NCBI GenBank assembly: GCA_949358305.1
Contig: OX442314.1
Span: forward strand, 39,998,581-40,062,580
Origin: Strigamia acuminata
Lineage: Eukaryota > Arthropoda > Chilopoda > Geophilomorpha > Linotaeniidae
Length of the DNA: 64,000 bases
Reading direction: 5' to 3'
The notes beneath the pieces were generated by a model. It worked only from the letters and a program-made list of their open reading frames with translations. It did not search any database and was not told the origin of the DNA. Made by a program: the position numbers and the translations under genes. The number at the start of each line of letters is the position of its first letter. The stretch's first letter is position 1. Positions 1 through 10,562 of this stretch are shown here, one piece after another.

Positions 1-1
1 A

Positions 2-2869
2 AAACGACAACGAGGTCGACCAAGCACTCAGAAACGAGCAGCGACGGTTTTGCCGGCTCTCGAGCCTGAAATGCTTATGGAGAAAATTATTTCTGAAGAA
101 ATAACACCAGTTCCAGATCCGAAACAACTTAAGGATGCTGAAAATGAAGTTGCTAGAGCATTAAGCGCTTCAAGTGCGAGTTCTAACGACCAAGAACTCC
201 CGCCACTTCCACTGGAGGAAGTGGAAAATACGTTACGTGAAATGGAAAGTGAATCGTCTCACGAATCACCTCCTCGCATGACCATGTTGGATGCTTTGAG
301 AAATCAAGCACGCCAAGATGGCGCCCAAATAACGGACGACATGACGGTGGAAGAGATTCATCGCGCCATGATACGACTTCACACTGACCGAGCCGTTTCA
401 AATTTACAATTTGAAATGGAACGAAAAGAAGCTGAGCTTCAACAACAAAAAGCGGAGGTTGAGCTTCAACACATGGAACTCAATCGACAAAATGAGGAAT
501 TTCTAGCCCAAAAAGCTAGAGAATACAGATTAAAAGGTGAAGTGGAAGATCTTTCTAAAATGAATACTAGAAATGAACTTTCAATTCGCTCACACCAAGA
601 GGCGCGAAGACAGCTCGAGCTTACCAAAAGTAAGCTGGAGCAGAAAAATAAAGAATTGATTGATTTGGCAGACCACTACCAACGCAATCATAATCAACTA
701 GTGAGATATGCTGCTGAATTAGACACACGTGCTAAAACACAGCGTACTCGCGAAAGCAAAATAGCTAAGCGTGAAGACGAGATTTTCCACTCGCTGGATC
801 AACCCAGTACGAGCGGACAAGTCAAGTCTAGCGGCCCTGCTAAGCGATTACAACCAGAATCGCAAAATCAAATAAACGAGAATGAAATTCTCCGAGCTGA
901 TTTGTTACGCGCTCAAGAAGAGCTTGCAGAAATGAAAGACCGTTTGCAAGCAAGAAATTATACTGACCAATTGGTGCAACCAGAAATGGCTGCGCCAACT
1001 GTCCCTATTTTGACTCCCGAAACAATAACAATTTCTGTTGTTTCAGAGTTAAGTAGCCAATCTGGATTATCGAGTGATGACGACCAACGTTCGCGTCGTC
1101 GCCATCGCTCAAAAAGAAAACGTCCTTCAGATTCTGAGGAACGGAGAGCTGATCGCAATCCGCTCCCTGGTAATCGAAACCCTATTTTTCACAACAGTGA
1201 CCGACTGTTGGGGATAGTAGACGATCGAAATAGACGGCATGAAACTGGTATTCATGTTACTCGAACGATACCACTGACTCAACAGCAAGACTCGTCAAAA
1301 AGAAGTCGACGAGACACCAATCCAACACGCGAACCGCCGGACGGACATGAAAGCCCGCCAGGTGGGGGTCAGTATAGAAGAAATCCACCAGATGGAGGAA
1401 ATCCAGATGGACATGGAGATGGACCACCTGGAGGTGGACGTCGACCGCCCGACGATGACGGCGACCCACCCGACCCACCTGAAACACCACATTTTAACAC
1501 GCCTTCAAATTCACAATCTGATTCAAGGTCGGATTCTGATGTGAATGCGCAACAAGAACGCGATAATCGACATCGATCTCATCGACGTCGACATCGAGGC
1601 CATTCTTCTCGGCGTAATACACATTATTACACTGCTGAAGAAATTGATCGATTATTAGCTGATCGTCGATCTTCCGATCGATCTGACGCTACTGCCGATA
1701 ATGCTGATATTGCATTACGACAAAAAATTGCACAATATACTGCCAACAACTGGACTCACGATCTAGTTGATGAAAGAACTATTAGATGGGATCACATCAA
1801 ACCCGCTTTATTCGATGGAGAATGGGAAGCTGGATCCACTCTTTTAGATGAAGTGTTACGAATTTCAAGGTTGAATGGCATTGCATGTCACACTGCTTTG
1901 AAAAGAGTAGTACCAAAAGCTCTTATAGATCGAGCTGAGAAATGGTTTTATTCTAAACAATTTCAAAACTGGAATCACTTTGTAGAGGAATTCATGACTG
2001 AATATGGGGAGTCAAGTGAAGACTTACTACAAATGTGGGATAATCTTTCTCAAAATAAAGGCGAAAGTCTTCGCTCTTATTTAAGAAGGACTGAGGATTT
2101 ATTGGTCACTCTCCCTTATACAATGGGAGATGCAGCCATTGATCGTCAATTCCGACGTGGATTGACAGATTATTCAAAAAATGTTCTACTTTCAGTACGA
2201 GCACCTTATCCGGGTGGTTTCGCTGAATTAGCCAAATTTATGCGAGCCAATCAAATAAGGATTGACGAAAATTATAAAGCTTATCTACCAGCTGATGAAA
2301 AAGTTGCGTACGCTAAGCGACAGCAACGGAGAAAGGAATTAGCAAAAGACACACGTTTTGCTAACACCCCTCTTTTGCAACCCCCAAAACGAGGAGATTT
2401 TTTGGCAGAGACTGCTAAGGAATCTAAAAAGGGATCGGATGGGAAAAATCCACATCCAACCCCTAAAGCTCACTTAGCCGAAGTGACTGAAATGGAAACT
2501 GCTTCTGAACCAGAGAAATCTGACTCGGAACCAGAAAGCGAGGCTGCAGCTGCTTTATTAGCCCGTAATAACGCAGTAGCTCGAAAATTTGGACCAAAGA
2601 TGGCGCCTAAAAACGTTACTTTTGGTTCACCAAAGACAGACGCGCTCAGTAGATCGAAGTCGCCGACCCCTAAAAAGGACGAAGCCAAACGTTCAAGTTC
2701 GCCTTCGCCAAAAGTCGCGAAATCGCCTGCTACTGACCCGTGTAATATTTGTAAAAAATTGGGACATTGGGCTAAAGAATGTCCTGATAGGAAATCGAGC
2801 AAAGACAAGATCATTGAGGAGTTCGAAAAATCGATGAAATCAATCGGCGAGCTTCTAAAAAACTTGTAA
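2..2869 (+). CDS. gag: Gag polyprotein of gypsy element A (5' partial)
   Basis: Structural protein forming the particle and binding the genomic RNA. The frame is open from base 2, upstream of any ATG. The first residues include an RGRP AT-hook core followed by basic residues, matching the N-terminus of element B Gag, so the true start is outside the window. In order: AT-hook; acidic stretch; a conserved block around 265-390 (MTMLDALRNQA type); a Gln/Glu/Lys-rich coiled coil of roughly 400-960; a Ser/Arg- and Gly/Pro/Asp-rich disordered middle (1075-1620); a retrotransposon capsid-like domain (about 1740-2290); and one CCHC zinc knuckle (C-x2-C-x4-H-x4-C) at 2741-2782. It ends with TAA just after a slippery heptamer, so Pol is made as a Gag-Pol fusion. 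An AT-hook in Gag is unusual. Confidence 0.93.
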   Translation, partial: KRQRGRPSTQKRAATVLPALEPEMLMEKIISEEITPVPDPKQLKDAENEVARALSASSASSNDQELPPLPLEEVENTLREMESESSHESPPRMTMLDALRNQARQDGAQITDDMTVEEIHRAMIRLHTDRAVSNLQFEMERKEAELQQQKAEVELQHMELNRQNEEFLAQKAREYRLKGEVEDLSKMNTRNELSIRSHQEARRQLELTKSKLEQKNKELIDLADHYQRNHNQLVRYAAELDTRAKTQRTRESKIAKREDEIFHSLDQPSTSGQVKSSGPAKRLQPESQNQINENEILRADLLRAQEELAEMKDRLQARNYTDQLVQPEMAAPTVPILTPETITISVVSELSSQSGLSSDDDQRSRRRHRSKRKRPSDSEERRADRNPLPGNRNPIFHNSDRLLGIVDDRNRRHETGIHVTRTIPLTQQQDSSKRSRRDTNPTREPPDGHESPPGGGQYRRNPPDGGNPDGHGDGPPGGGRRPPDDDGDPPDPPETPHFNTPSNSQSDSRSDSDVNAQQERDNRHRSHRRRHRGHSSRRNTHYYTAEEIDRLLADRRSSDRSDATADNADIALRQKIAQYTANNWTHDLVDERTIRWDHIKPALFDGEWEAGSTLLDEVLRISRLNGIACHTALKRVVPKALIDRAEKWFYSKQFQNWNHFVEEFMTEYGESSEDLLQMWDNLSQNKGESLRSYLRRTEDLLVTLPYTMGDAAIDRQFRRGLTDYSKNVLLSVRAPYPGGFAELAKFMRANQIRIDENYKAYLPADEKVAYAKRQQRRKELAKDTRFANTPLLQPPKRGDFLAETAKESKKGSDGKNPHPTPKAHLAEVTEMETASEPEKSDSEPESEAAAALLARNNAVARKFGPKMAPKNVTFGSPKTDALSRSKSPTPKKDEAKRSSSPSPKVAKSPATDPCNICKKLGHWAKECPDRKSSKDKIIEEFEKSMKSIGELLKNL

Positions 2870-2898
2870 GCGCGCATCCAGACGGTCTAGTGGATGCG
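2857..2898 (+). promoter_or_regulatory. -1 ribosomal frameshift signal, element A
   Basis: The slippery heptamer A AAA AAC at 2857-2863 is in the correct phase: gag codons read CTA AAA AAC TTG TAA. A 9-nt spacer is followed by a perfect 8-bp hairpin, CGCATCCA (2873-2880) with TGGATGCG (2891-2898) and a 10-nt loop. Pol is in the -1 frame and is open through this site, with no usable ATG near its start. This is the textbook arrangement for making Gag-Pol. The same heptamer in the same phase occurs in elements B and C. Confidence 0.9.
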
Positions 2899-5800
2899 AC
2901 GCCTACCGCCTCGGAAAATGAACTAACACCATCTCAGATTTTAGATGAATTTTTAAATACCCAGATTAAATTAGAATTAGAAAATAATTTAGTATTTCCA
3001 AAAATTGATGTTTCCAGTTTAAGGCTTGTGCTGCAAAATGAAAACATCACTGAAGAATTTTTTAAAGAAAAAGTTCAACAAATAAAAGTTGATTGGGAAT
3101 CTAAAATAAAAGATGCTGTTACTTTACTAGATGGAAAAGCTAGGCCCACACCTGAAATTGTTGAAAGGTCAGGTAAAATTGATTTACCTGGTCTTGATGA
3201 ATGCATTGAAAAATTAATGGCTACAACGCTAGTCACTAATGATTTATTGGACGAATTACCATTGGATCCGCCAATAGAAATTAAGCCACCGCGACGTTTT
3301 AAATGCAAGTACGCGGACATACCAAACAGCAATGATTTGCCGACGATTCGATTGCAGACGGCAAACGGTATGATAACAGGGATGTTAGACTCTGGAGCTA
3401 ATCGAAGCTTCATGGCCTACTCCGTAGTAATTTCGCTGAAACTGGAAGATGAAATTCGACCAATAGGACCGGATGTGAGAGTTACGACTGCTTCAGAAGA
3501 TGTAGTCCCTGAAGGGACTCTCCTACTTTCTTTTGCATGGACACACGGGATGTTAAGTCATCCATTCATAATTTTAAGAAATAAATATCCTATTATTTTA
3601 TTAGGATGTGATTTCATGAATCGACTCAATATTCAACCAAATCCTAAGACCATGTCTTGGAATTTTGTCAAGTCTTTGAAAGAAGATTTACCTTTTGTTC
3701 CTCAAGCGATTCTTGATCGTTATCAAGAGTTTCTTGATCCACCCGAAGAAATCATGAAACGCGACTTTATTAAAGCAAATCACATGAAAGCTGGTTCCGC
3801 CACTGCATGTCAAGCTAAAGTTGCCGATGAAGAAAATATAGTACAAAGACTTGTTAGCGATGCTAATTTGTCAATGGAAAATAATTTAATGCTTGAAAAA
3901 GTATTAAAGAAACATGAAAAGATTTTATCACGCCGACCAGGTAGAACACACCTCGTTAGGCATGAAATTAAACTGGACACTAAAGTTCCTATTAGAGTTC
4001 CGTTTAAAAGCGTAAATCCACAGAAACGTGAAATTATCCGTCAAATCTGTCAAGATATGTTGGATAATGGGTACGTCGAACAAGCCACTGGAGACTATGG
4101 AATGCGAATAGTTCTAGTGATGCGTCCGGATTGTGATCCAAGACTCTGCATTGATTTTAGACCACTCAATGCACATACATTATACGACCCTCCTCAAATG
4201 CCCAGCATTGAGGAAATCTTGCGAGAACTCGGAAGGTTTGAATGGGTCACAACAATAGATTTGTCAAAAGGCTATTGGCAGATAGAGGTTCATCCGAACG
4301 ACCGTGCTAAAACTGCATTTTGGAGCCCTTTGGGTCGACTACAATTTCGAGTCATGCCCTTTGGTCTCGTAAATGCGCCGTCAACTTTCCAGAAGTTAAT
4401 AGAAAAAATTTTGGGGGACGCCTATCGAAAATTTGCATGGGCATACCTCGATGATATAATCATTATATCTAAAAATTTTGAAGAACACATGATTCATCTG
4501 GAAGAAATTCTGAGTAAACTTGAAAATGCAAATCTTCATGTTCATCCAGAAAAATCGAAATTTGGCAGAAAAGAATTAACTTTTCTTGGTTACAAGTTAA
4601 GTGTTCAAGGAGTTAGTGTCGACCCTAAAAAAGTCGCCGCCATTAAAGAAATGCCAGCTCCTTCAAATTTGAAAGAGTTGCAAAGGTTTTTGGGAATGGT
4701 GAACTTTTTTCACCGATTACTTAAAAATCTGGCAGTAATGACAGAACCTCTACGTCCTTTACTCAAAAAGGATGTGGAATTTATTTGGTCAGAAATTCAT
4801 CAAGAAGCTTTTGATCAAATAAAAGATGCTTTAACGAATGCAGAAACAATGGCCATGCCTGATTTGACAGAACCATTTATTGTGCATACCGACGCCAGCA
4901 GAAAAGGACTAGGCGCCGCGCTTATGCAAATGAGAGAAATCGATGATCAAAATATCGAAGTGCCTTGTGTTTATGCCAGCAGAAGTTTACAACCTGCTGA
5001 GATAAATTACAGCGCCACAGAATTGGAGTGCCTAGCGGTAATCTGGGCATTACGTAAATTTCGACATTATTTGGAATTTACAACATTCATAGTAAGGACT
5101 GACCATCAAGCATTAAAATGGTTGATGCAGTTGGACGAACCTGCTGGAAGGTTAGCGCGTTGGCAAATGGAGCTAATGCGCTACTCTTTCGAAATACAAT
5201 ATATTAAAGGTCCACTAAATGTTTTAGCGGATGCTTTATCCAGATCACCGATTGATAAACCAGAAAATCCTGAAGATGATGGAGATAATGACGAATTATT
5301 ATCTTACTGTCCATCACCACAACGAAAATGGAAAATGGGAAAATTCCATGAGCTTCCTGTCTCCACATTAGAGGAAAAGGAAGATCATGAATTCGTCAAC
5401 TATTGGACTAAAATTTATGACTCCTCTGAGGAATCAGATGACGTCATAAGAGCGCAAATTTCAAGGAAATTCCAAGTTCCTTCGTCAAATGTTTTAATAA
5501 AAGCATTTGTCGCCAAAATTGTAGAACGTCTTGATTGTGAACCTCCCACAAGGGAAGACATAATCAAGGCCCAAAAAGAAGATAAAGTTTGCCAATTGAT
5601 GCGTAATTTTTTAAATTGTAATCAATTTCCGCCTGACGTCACAACGCGACTCCAGAGGAAACAATATAGAAAACACGCAACCACCTTCTTAATTGAAGAT
5701 GACTTATTAATGCAATTTCATCCCACAATGTCTGATGAATTGGGGGAGGATGGGAGAGCACTCAAAGTTTTTGTACCTCAGACATTGAAGTATAAAATTA

Positions 5801-7338
5801 TTTGGCTGATGCATGGCCACCCACTTTCTGGCCACCCAGGAATTGCAAGGACTCTTTATCGAGCACGCCGAATTTATACCTGGAAAGGCATGAAATCGGA
5901 CATTACGAGATTCATTCGACATTGTGAGCGTTGTCAAGCTTGCAAACCTCGAACGAAAGGACAAATTGAAGCAGCGCAAATGGGTCCTTACAGCCCATTT
6001 GACTGTCTAAGTGTTGATTTGACCGGCCCAAAACCTCGGACGCGCAAAAACAACACACATATTTTAGTCATACTTGATGTGGCAACTCATTGGCCAGAAT
6101 TATATCCAATGTGTAACCCCACTGCTGGAAAAGTAGCAAATTGCATTTATCACCTTTCCATGAGCATGGGATTCCCTCGTAAAATTATTTCTGACAACGG
6201 CCCGCAATTTCGTGCCCAAGTCTTTAAAAAATTTTGTGAAAAGTTCAAGATGGTTCCAACACCAACTTCAACGTATCACCCACAAGCTAACCCGGTTGAA
6301 AGGGTTAACCGTGACATCAAATATTTGGTTGCAATTTATTCATCTGTTCATTCCAAATGGGACGAATATTTGCGTGAATTTGCATTTAGTTTGAGAACTA
6401 CGGTGACGAGAGGAAGAGACTTCTCTCCCGCATTTCTTAACTTTTTTCGCGAACTCAGAGTACCTTGGGATCCAAGAATACCTGAAGGAATTTTGGTCGT
6501 AGATCCAAAAAACCCACATTTATACGTGCAAAAATTAGAAGCCGTTATCGCCGAAACATATCAGCACATGATGTCGCACGTGTTAGATTTGCGTAGACGA
6601 GTTAATCTTAAAAAAGAAGGTGAGAAGTTCTCCAATTTTAAATTAAACGATTTAGTTTGGAGAGATTCTCATGTTTTGTCGAGCGCTGCCCGCGGCATTG
6701 CAGCTGGCATCGCTGATAAAAGAACAGAACCTTATGTAATAACCAAAGTATTACAGGGAGGTTCAGTAGAATTGAGAAAGCTAGAAAATAACGAAATATT
6801 TCCAGCTGTCCATTCGTCTGAATTAACTCCGTATTTCCCGAGTTTCGACCAGGAAGTATGGTTAGAAGGCGAAGAAGTCGGTCAAAAGACTGAAAATATA
6901 ATTAATACGTTAGATGACGATGAATTAAAGAAAATACCTGTCGATAATTCATCCAAACCACAAATGGAGTCAGACCTCGTGAATAACGACGTTGAACTTC
7001 GTGACAGTTTCAAAAAGCTTGAAATTGCTAAAAAAATAAATAAAAAGGTGTTTTTAGAAAAGAAACAAAAAACATCTGAAATAAAAGACTCATCTGACTC
7101 AGTCTCCGATGACAATGAAGACGGCGATTTAAATACAATAAATCCCTCGCCGACAAAGAGATATAATCTTCGGACTCGTAAACCGAGAGGAAAAAACAAC
7201 ATGTGTCTTCTCCCCTCGATAACCTCGAGATCCAGGGATCAGCCGTATGACGTAAGGAGCAATTCCTCAAGCCATACTCAAACCAATCAAACAGTAAGAT
7301 TGGATGACGTCACTAACAGCGACGTTACCCAAACGTAA
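2863..7338 (+). CDS. pol: Pol polyprotein of gypsy element A (PR-RT-RNaseH-INT)
   Basis: It copies the element RNA to DNA and inserts it into the genome. Read by -1 frameshift from gag. Counting residues from 2890: aspartic protease with DSGA near residue 167; reverse transcriptase with catalytic YLDD near 519; RNase H with an HTDAS motif and an ELECLA helix (about 4880-5110); integrase zinc domain H-x3-H ... C-x2-C (HGHPLSGH at about 975, then CERCQAC); and the catalytic triad D1043, D1102, E1137. A GPY/F-type module follows (about 6720-6840), then an acidic/Lys-rich tail containing YNLRTR. The D-to-E spacing has one residue fewer than the classic 35, because the usual NGxxER is NPVER. No stops or frameshifts. 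The C-terminal tail extends beyond that of element B and overlaps a CRE palindrome. Confidence 0.95.
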   Translation, partial: LVSAHPDGLVDATPTASENELTPSQILDEFLNTQIKLELENNLVFPKIDVSSLRLVLQNENITEEFFKEKVQQIKVDWESKIKDAVTLLDGKARPTPEIVERSGKIDLPGLDECIEKLMATTLVTNDLLDELPLDPPIEIKPPRRFKCKYADIPNSNDLPTIRLQTANGMITGMLDSGANRSFMAYSVVISLKLEDEIRPIGPDVRVTTASEDVVPEGTLLLSFAWTHGMLSHPFIILRNKYPIILLGCDFMNRLNIQPNPKTMSWNFVKSLKEDLPFVPQAILDRYQEFLDPPEEIMKRDFIKANHMKAGSATACQAKVADEENIVQRLVSDANLSMENNLMLEKVLKKHEKILSRRPGRTHLVRHEIKLDTKVPIRVPFKSVNPQKREIIRQICQDMLDNGYVEQATGDYGMRIVLVMRPDCDPRLCIDFRPLNAHTLYDPPQMPSIEEILRELGRFEWVTTIDLSKGYWQIEVHPNDRAKTAFWSPLGRLQFRVMPFGLVNAPSTFQKLIEKILGDAYRKFAWAYLDDIIIISKNFEEHMIHLEEILSKLENANLHVHPEKSKFGRKELTFLGYKLSVQGVSVDPKKVAAIKEMPAPSNLKELQRFLGMVNFFHRLLKNLAVMTEPLRPLLKKDVEFIWSEIHQEAFDQIKDALTNAETMAMPDLTEPFIVHTDASRKGLGAALMQMREIDDQNIEVPCVYASRSLQPAEINYSATELECLAVIWALRKFRHYLEFTTFIVRTDHQALKWLMQLDEPAGRLARWQMELMRYSFEIQYIKGPLNVLADALSRSPIDKPENPEDDGDNDELLSYCPSPQRKWKMGKFHELPVSTLEEKEDHEFVNYWTKIYDSSEESDDVIRAQISRKFQVPSSNVLIKAFVAKIVERLDCEPPTREDIIKAQKEDKVCQLMRNFLNCNQFPPDVTTRLQRKQYRKHATTFLIEDDLLMQFHPTMSDELGEDGRALKVFVPQTLKYKIIWLMHGHPLSGHPGIARTLYRARRIYTWKGMKSDITRFIRHCERCQACKPRTKGQIEAAQMGPYSPFDCLSVDLTGPKPRTRKNNTHILVILDVATHWPELYPMCNPTAGKVANCIYHLSMSMGFPRKIISDNGPQFRAQVFKKFCEKFKMVPTPTSTYHPQANPVERVNRDIKYLVAIYSSVHSKWDEYLREFAFSLRTTVTRGRDFSPAFLNFFRELRVPWDPRIPEGILVVDPKNPHLYVQKLEAVIAETYQHMMSHVLDLRRRVNLKKEGEKFSNFKLNDLVWRDSHVLSSAARGIAAGIADKRTEPYVITKVLQGGSVELRKLENNEIFPAVHSSELTPYFPSFDQEVWLEGEEVGQKTENIINTLDDDELKKIPVDNSSKPQMESDLVNNDVELRDSFKKLEIAKKINKKVFLEKKQKTSEIKDSSDSVSDDNEDGDLNTINPSPTKRYNLRTRKPRGKNNMCLLPSITSRSRDQPYDVRSNSSSHTQTNQTVRLDDVTNSDVTQT

Positions 7339-7548
7339 CTTCCGGTATTTGAACTGATCACTTCGCGTCTGAGTTCACTTCGATCTCACACGTGTGCTAA
7401 GTGCTCATCCCCAAAAAACCAAAAGCGAAACAACTGGATTATTTCAACGGGATTCTTCAATTGTAAGTAGTTTTTTCTTTGGAATTTTCCAAGGAAAAAC
7501 TAATAAATTAATTTTCGTTTTTCTTTTCCATTTGGATTAGTCGTTCAA
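7249..7548 (+). promoter_or_regulatory. Pol-ORF3 junction: CRE site and 5'UTR intron
   Basis: A full CRE palindrome TGACGTCA lies at 7305-7312 inside the pol tail, and a half-site TGACGTAA at 7253. After the pol stop there is a good splice donor (GTAAGT, 7463) and an acceptor (GGATTAG, 7539-7540) only 8 bp before the ORF3 ATG, giving a 78-bp 5'UTR intron. Element B has the same layout, with two TGACGTCA sites and a 65-bp intron. I infer a separate spliced, perhaps internally promoted, ORF3 transcript. An alternative is splicing from a leader donor outside the window. Confidence 0.55.
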
Positions 7549-10388
7549 ATGGAAGGAGAGGAACCGAAAGAAGGAAGCGAAGCCGGCGCCAACAGCCTCG
7601 AATTAGAAACAAATTCGACGCTGCTTGGTTCCGCAAACACTTCGAATGCATCCGTGGATGTCACCGAAGAGTCCGCCGAAGCGTCCGCTGAAGCTCAAGC
7701 CGCTCTAGCCGACGCTGCTGCCCGTTTGCCAGTCACGCCGTCTCAGCCCCGACTTCGAGGAGGCCTATTCGCCGATCCAAACGGCGAAACTCGTGCACAG
7801 AGACACGACCGGGTAAATAATTTAAAATAAAATTACTTTTCAGTCATGAAAAGTAATTAAAAGTGCATTTTCACTCCGAAAAAGCAAAAAGTTCGTTGGT
7901 AACGCCTTCGCAAGAAGACGCCGCCATTATTATCATCAGATGGCGCTGTGTCTCATTTTTGAGGCGTTGCTACGGTAACGCTCCAAACACTGAAACATAG
8001 CCGTCGGAAACAACGTTTTTTACGATTTTTCAAATATTTTGAAAAAAAATTTAATGAATCTAAACTGTCGAATGAAATCTCACCCGTGATTTTATTCACT
8101 GAAAATTCGGAAATAATTATTTTACACGAAAAAATGGATTTTAATTATTTCTTCGAATATTTTTACAGATTATCCAGCTTCGGGAGACGCATCTCGAACT
8201 ACACCCCGATGTTCCGACCGCTCCTGGTGTCTGGCGACACGCATTGCCGCCAGAAATCATAAAGTCGAAAGGACGACTGACGTTTTGGGCGGCCCGACAC
8301 AAATTCTCCAAGGCCTTAAACAAGCGATGGGGAACGAAGTTTCGGATCGCCTATTTAATCGATGGATTCGGTCATCGCGACGCCCTCGAGTGGGCAATGA
8401 AGCGCGACACCTTCGGACCACTGCGAAACGTGTTGCTCGACTTCGCCTTCACAGTGATCGCACAAGAAACGCGAGACCATCGCCGTTACTTCAACGCTCC
8501 TGCGTGGGAGCGTCGACAGATTTTGGAGGACATTTTCCAACGCTTGGATCAAACCAAGGCCGAGGTTGTACGCCTCTACAACGAATCTTTCCGTGTAACA
8601 ACGGACGGAAAGAAACGTTGGGTGCCGACATGCCAGTCGGAGATGCATCAACTAGCCATGGGCGGATGTTTCCATGCAGATTTCGTGCCGAACCCGTATC
8701 CAGAGCCTGAGCCCCGGGTACAGGTCGCTTCCACCATCCACGTGGTGCCACCGCGCTCCACGTCGAGGTCACGATCATCGAGGTCGCCCTACAGTGGCCG
8801 TCGCTCCTCCCCAACACAGTCGTCGGGGGAAGGCGCCATTGGAGGGTTACCTCCACTCCAGAAGGCTCGTCATCGCTCACATCACCGACGCGAGCCGACG
8901 CCGCCGAAAAGACATTCGAAGTCCGTATCGAGACCCACATCCCGAAGCCGACCTCGAGTGCAATCGCATCAATCTTCCACGAGGAGTTCACTCTCGTCGC
9001 GTGAAGAACGATCCAACGCTTCACAGCTTACCGCTTCCTCCTCCGGCCGGATTGACTGGTCGGACGAGATAGCGAAGGAAGATCAACGCATCGCCGCATT
9101 GCAAGCCGGTCAGGGAGACGTTAACACCTCTTTGCCGTTCGCTTGCCGTCCAGTCACCAGCGACATGCGACCAGATCCATCGGTGCCCGTGCCACAAGTG
9201 ACATCGGTCATCCGTTTTGAGGGATACGTCTCTCACGAACCATTTCCCGCACAGGAGTGCGCTGATCTCTGGAGGCGATTCTCATCGTTTCCCGAGACAG
9301 CCCAAACGATGTACCTCGCGCATCTGGACGAATACCAACTCGCTCAGATCCGCGAAGGTGAGAAGGAATGGCAATGGCTTGCGCGAGAGCTTACGTCGTG
9401 CAAGTCCGACAAGCAACTGCAACGGACGCTGCAGAAGATGAACAGGAAGTTGTCGGAGGGACTTCTTCGAATCCTGTTCCAAGGAGTCTTTCCCGACCCA
9501 CAGATTGCTCTGGCCGCCGCCACTCGATTGTGGACCGTGCCGCTAGGGCTTCCACGAGCCTTGCTGGACGATTGGGAGTCAGTTCGCCCCGATCCTCCAA
9601 CGATGCTCGCCGAATTGACGCAACAAGCCGAGGCGACTGGCGAAACTCCGGCTGGATCCGCCATTCGACTACGGCAGGAATGGGCTGCGCTGAAGCAGCG
9701 ACGCACAGCAGAACGAGCCACCGCCCGTCCCGCTGGCGCACCACCGTCATCCGCAGCTCCACTCCACGCTGCCATCACGGCAACGTCGAGTGTTTCCCGT
9801 GCGACCGAGGCACCGAGTTGCAACATCTCGTCTCCGATGGAATGGCTCGACAGCGACGATCGCGAGTTCGTCGTGCCTGTGGCCTGCGGTGCCAGACCAA
9901 AGACGCGCACCCCGGCTTTACGCAGATCCAGATCCCTCTCGATCTGCAAGAAGTCGCCGCCACCGCCGCCTCCTCCAAAGGATTCGCCGCCAAGAGATAG
10001 GGGATCGAGTATGGCCACCCACCTCACCGCCTATCAACGTTTGCGCTCATTATACGCCTTTTGCTACATAACGAGCGCAACGAAAACGATTCTCCAGAAC
10101 AGCGAGGATTTATGCAACCGAGTCCTCGCGTGGCTGGAAAACCACATCAAGGAACAGCAGCCGTGGATCCTACATCAACGCCTGGTGTTCGCTCGAATTA
10201 CGCCTCAGGACCCGCAGGAGTACTTCGAGATGGGTTTTGGACGAAGGGATGGTGTGGACCGCATCAAGCAAGTGTGGCTCCACATCAACCCTGGCTTCCG
10301 GTCAGGACCAAACGCCGGCCGACCTTTGTGCACCGTCACCGAGCACAAAGATCCAAACGATCATTCGACGGACATGTTGCCGAAATAA
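7549..10388 (+). CDS. Spliced third ORF of element A, novel protein (827 aa)
   Basis: Two coding exons: 7549-7812 (ATG start, 88 codons, ends CGG before donor GTAAAT) and 8169-10388 (acceptor TTTTTACAG), joined in phase 0 across a 356-bp intron. It sits where env would be, but I see no signal peptide and no transmembrane stretch. Layout: acidic Ala/Glu-rich N exon; a domain with EVVRLYNES and HQLAMGGCF; a long Ser/Arg-rich linker with SR dipeptides (8745-9060); a helical middle domain (LFQGVFPDP, then ALAA-TRLWT); a polyproline run at about 9955-9980; and a C-terminal domain ending in GPNAGRPLCTV. Element B encodes a clear homologue with the same order of parts. No enzymatic motif is visible and the function is unknown. 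The SR-rich, disordered character suggests RNA or splicing-factor contact, but that is a guess. Confidence 0.8.
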
Positions 10389-10562
10389 TTAGGGAACACG
10401 CCCGTTTATTAAAAATGATTCCTTTTTTATTTTTATATTGTAATAAAAAAGAATAAATATATATCCTGTTCCATTTTACTTTGAAACCTTGTGTATTTAT
10501 TCCTATACTTACCTGTCTCTTTTTGGAAAAGAATAAGATTCTTTCTTAAAAGGGGGGGGAAG
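10389..10562 (+). promoter_or_regulatory. ORF3 3'UTR and polypurine tract, element A
   Basis: An AT-rich tail after ORF3 with AATAAA-like sequence (about 10450-10460), then a purine run AAAA-GGGGGGGG-AAG at 10548-10562 directly abutting the LTR start TGTGGTGACC. This is the plus-strand primer for reverse transcription and fixes the 5' edge of the LTR. Confidence 0.85.

Noticed and set aside
9344-10027. 227-codon antisense ORF (and similar overlapping ORFs within gag, pol and ORF3)
   Set aside because: They are reverse-frame shadows of real coding sequence with no domain of their own.
8244-10388. Third ORF of A (and 30809-33457 in B) as an envelope protein
   Set aside because: No signal peptide, furin-like site, fusion peptide or membrane segment; composition is disordered, Ser/Arg- and Pro-rich.
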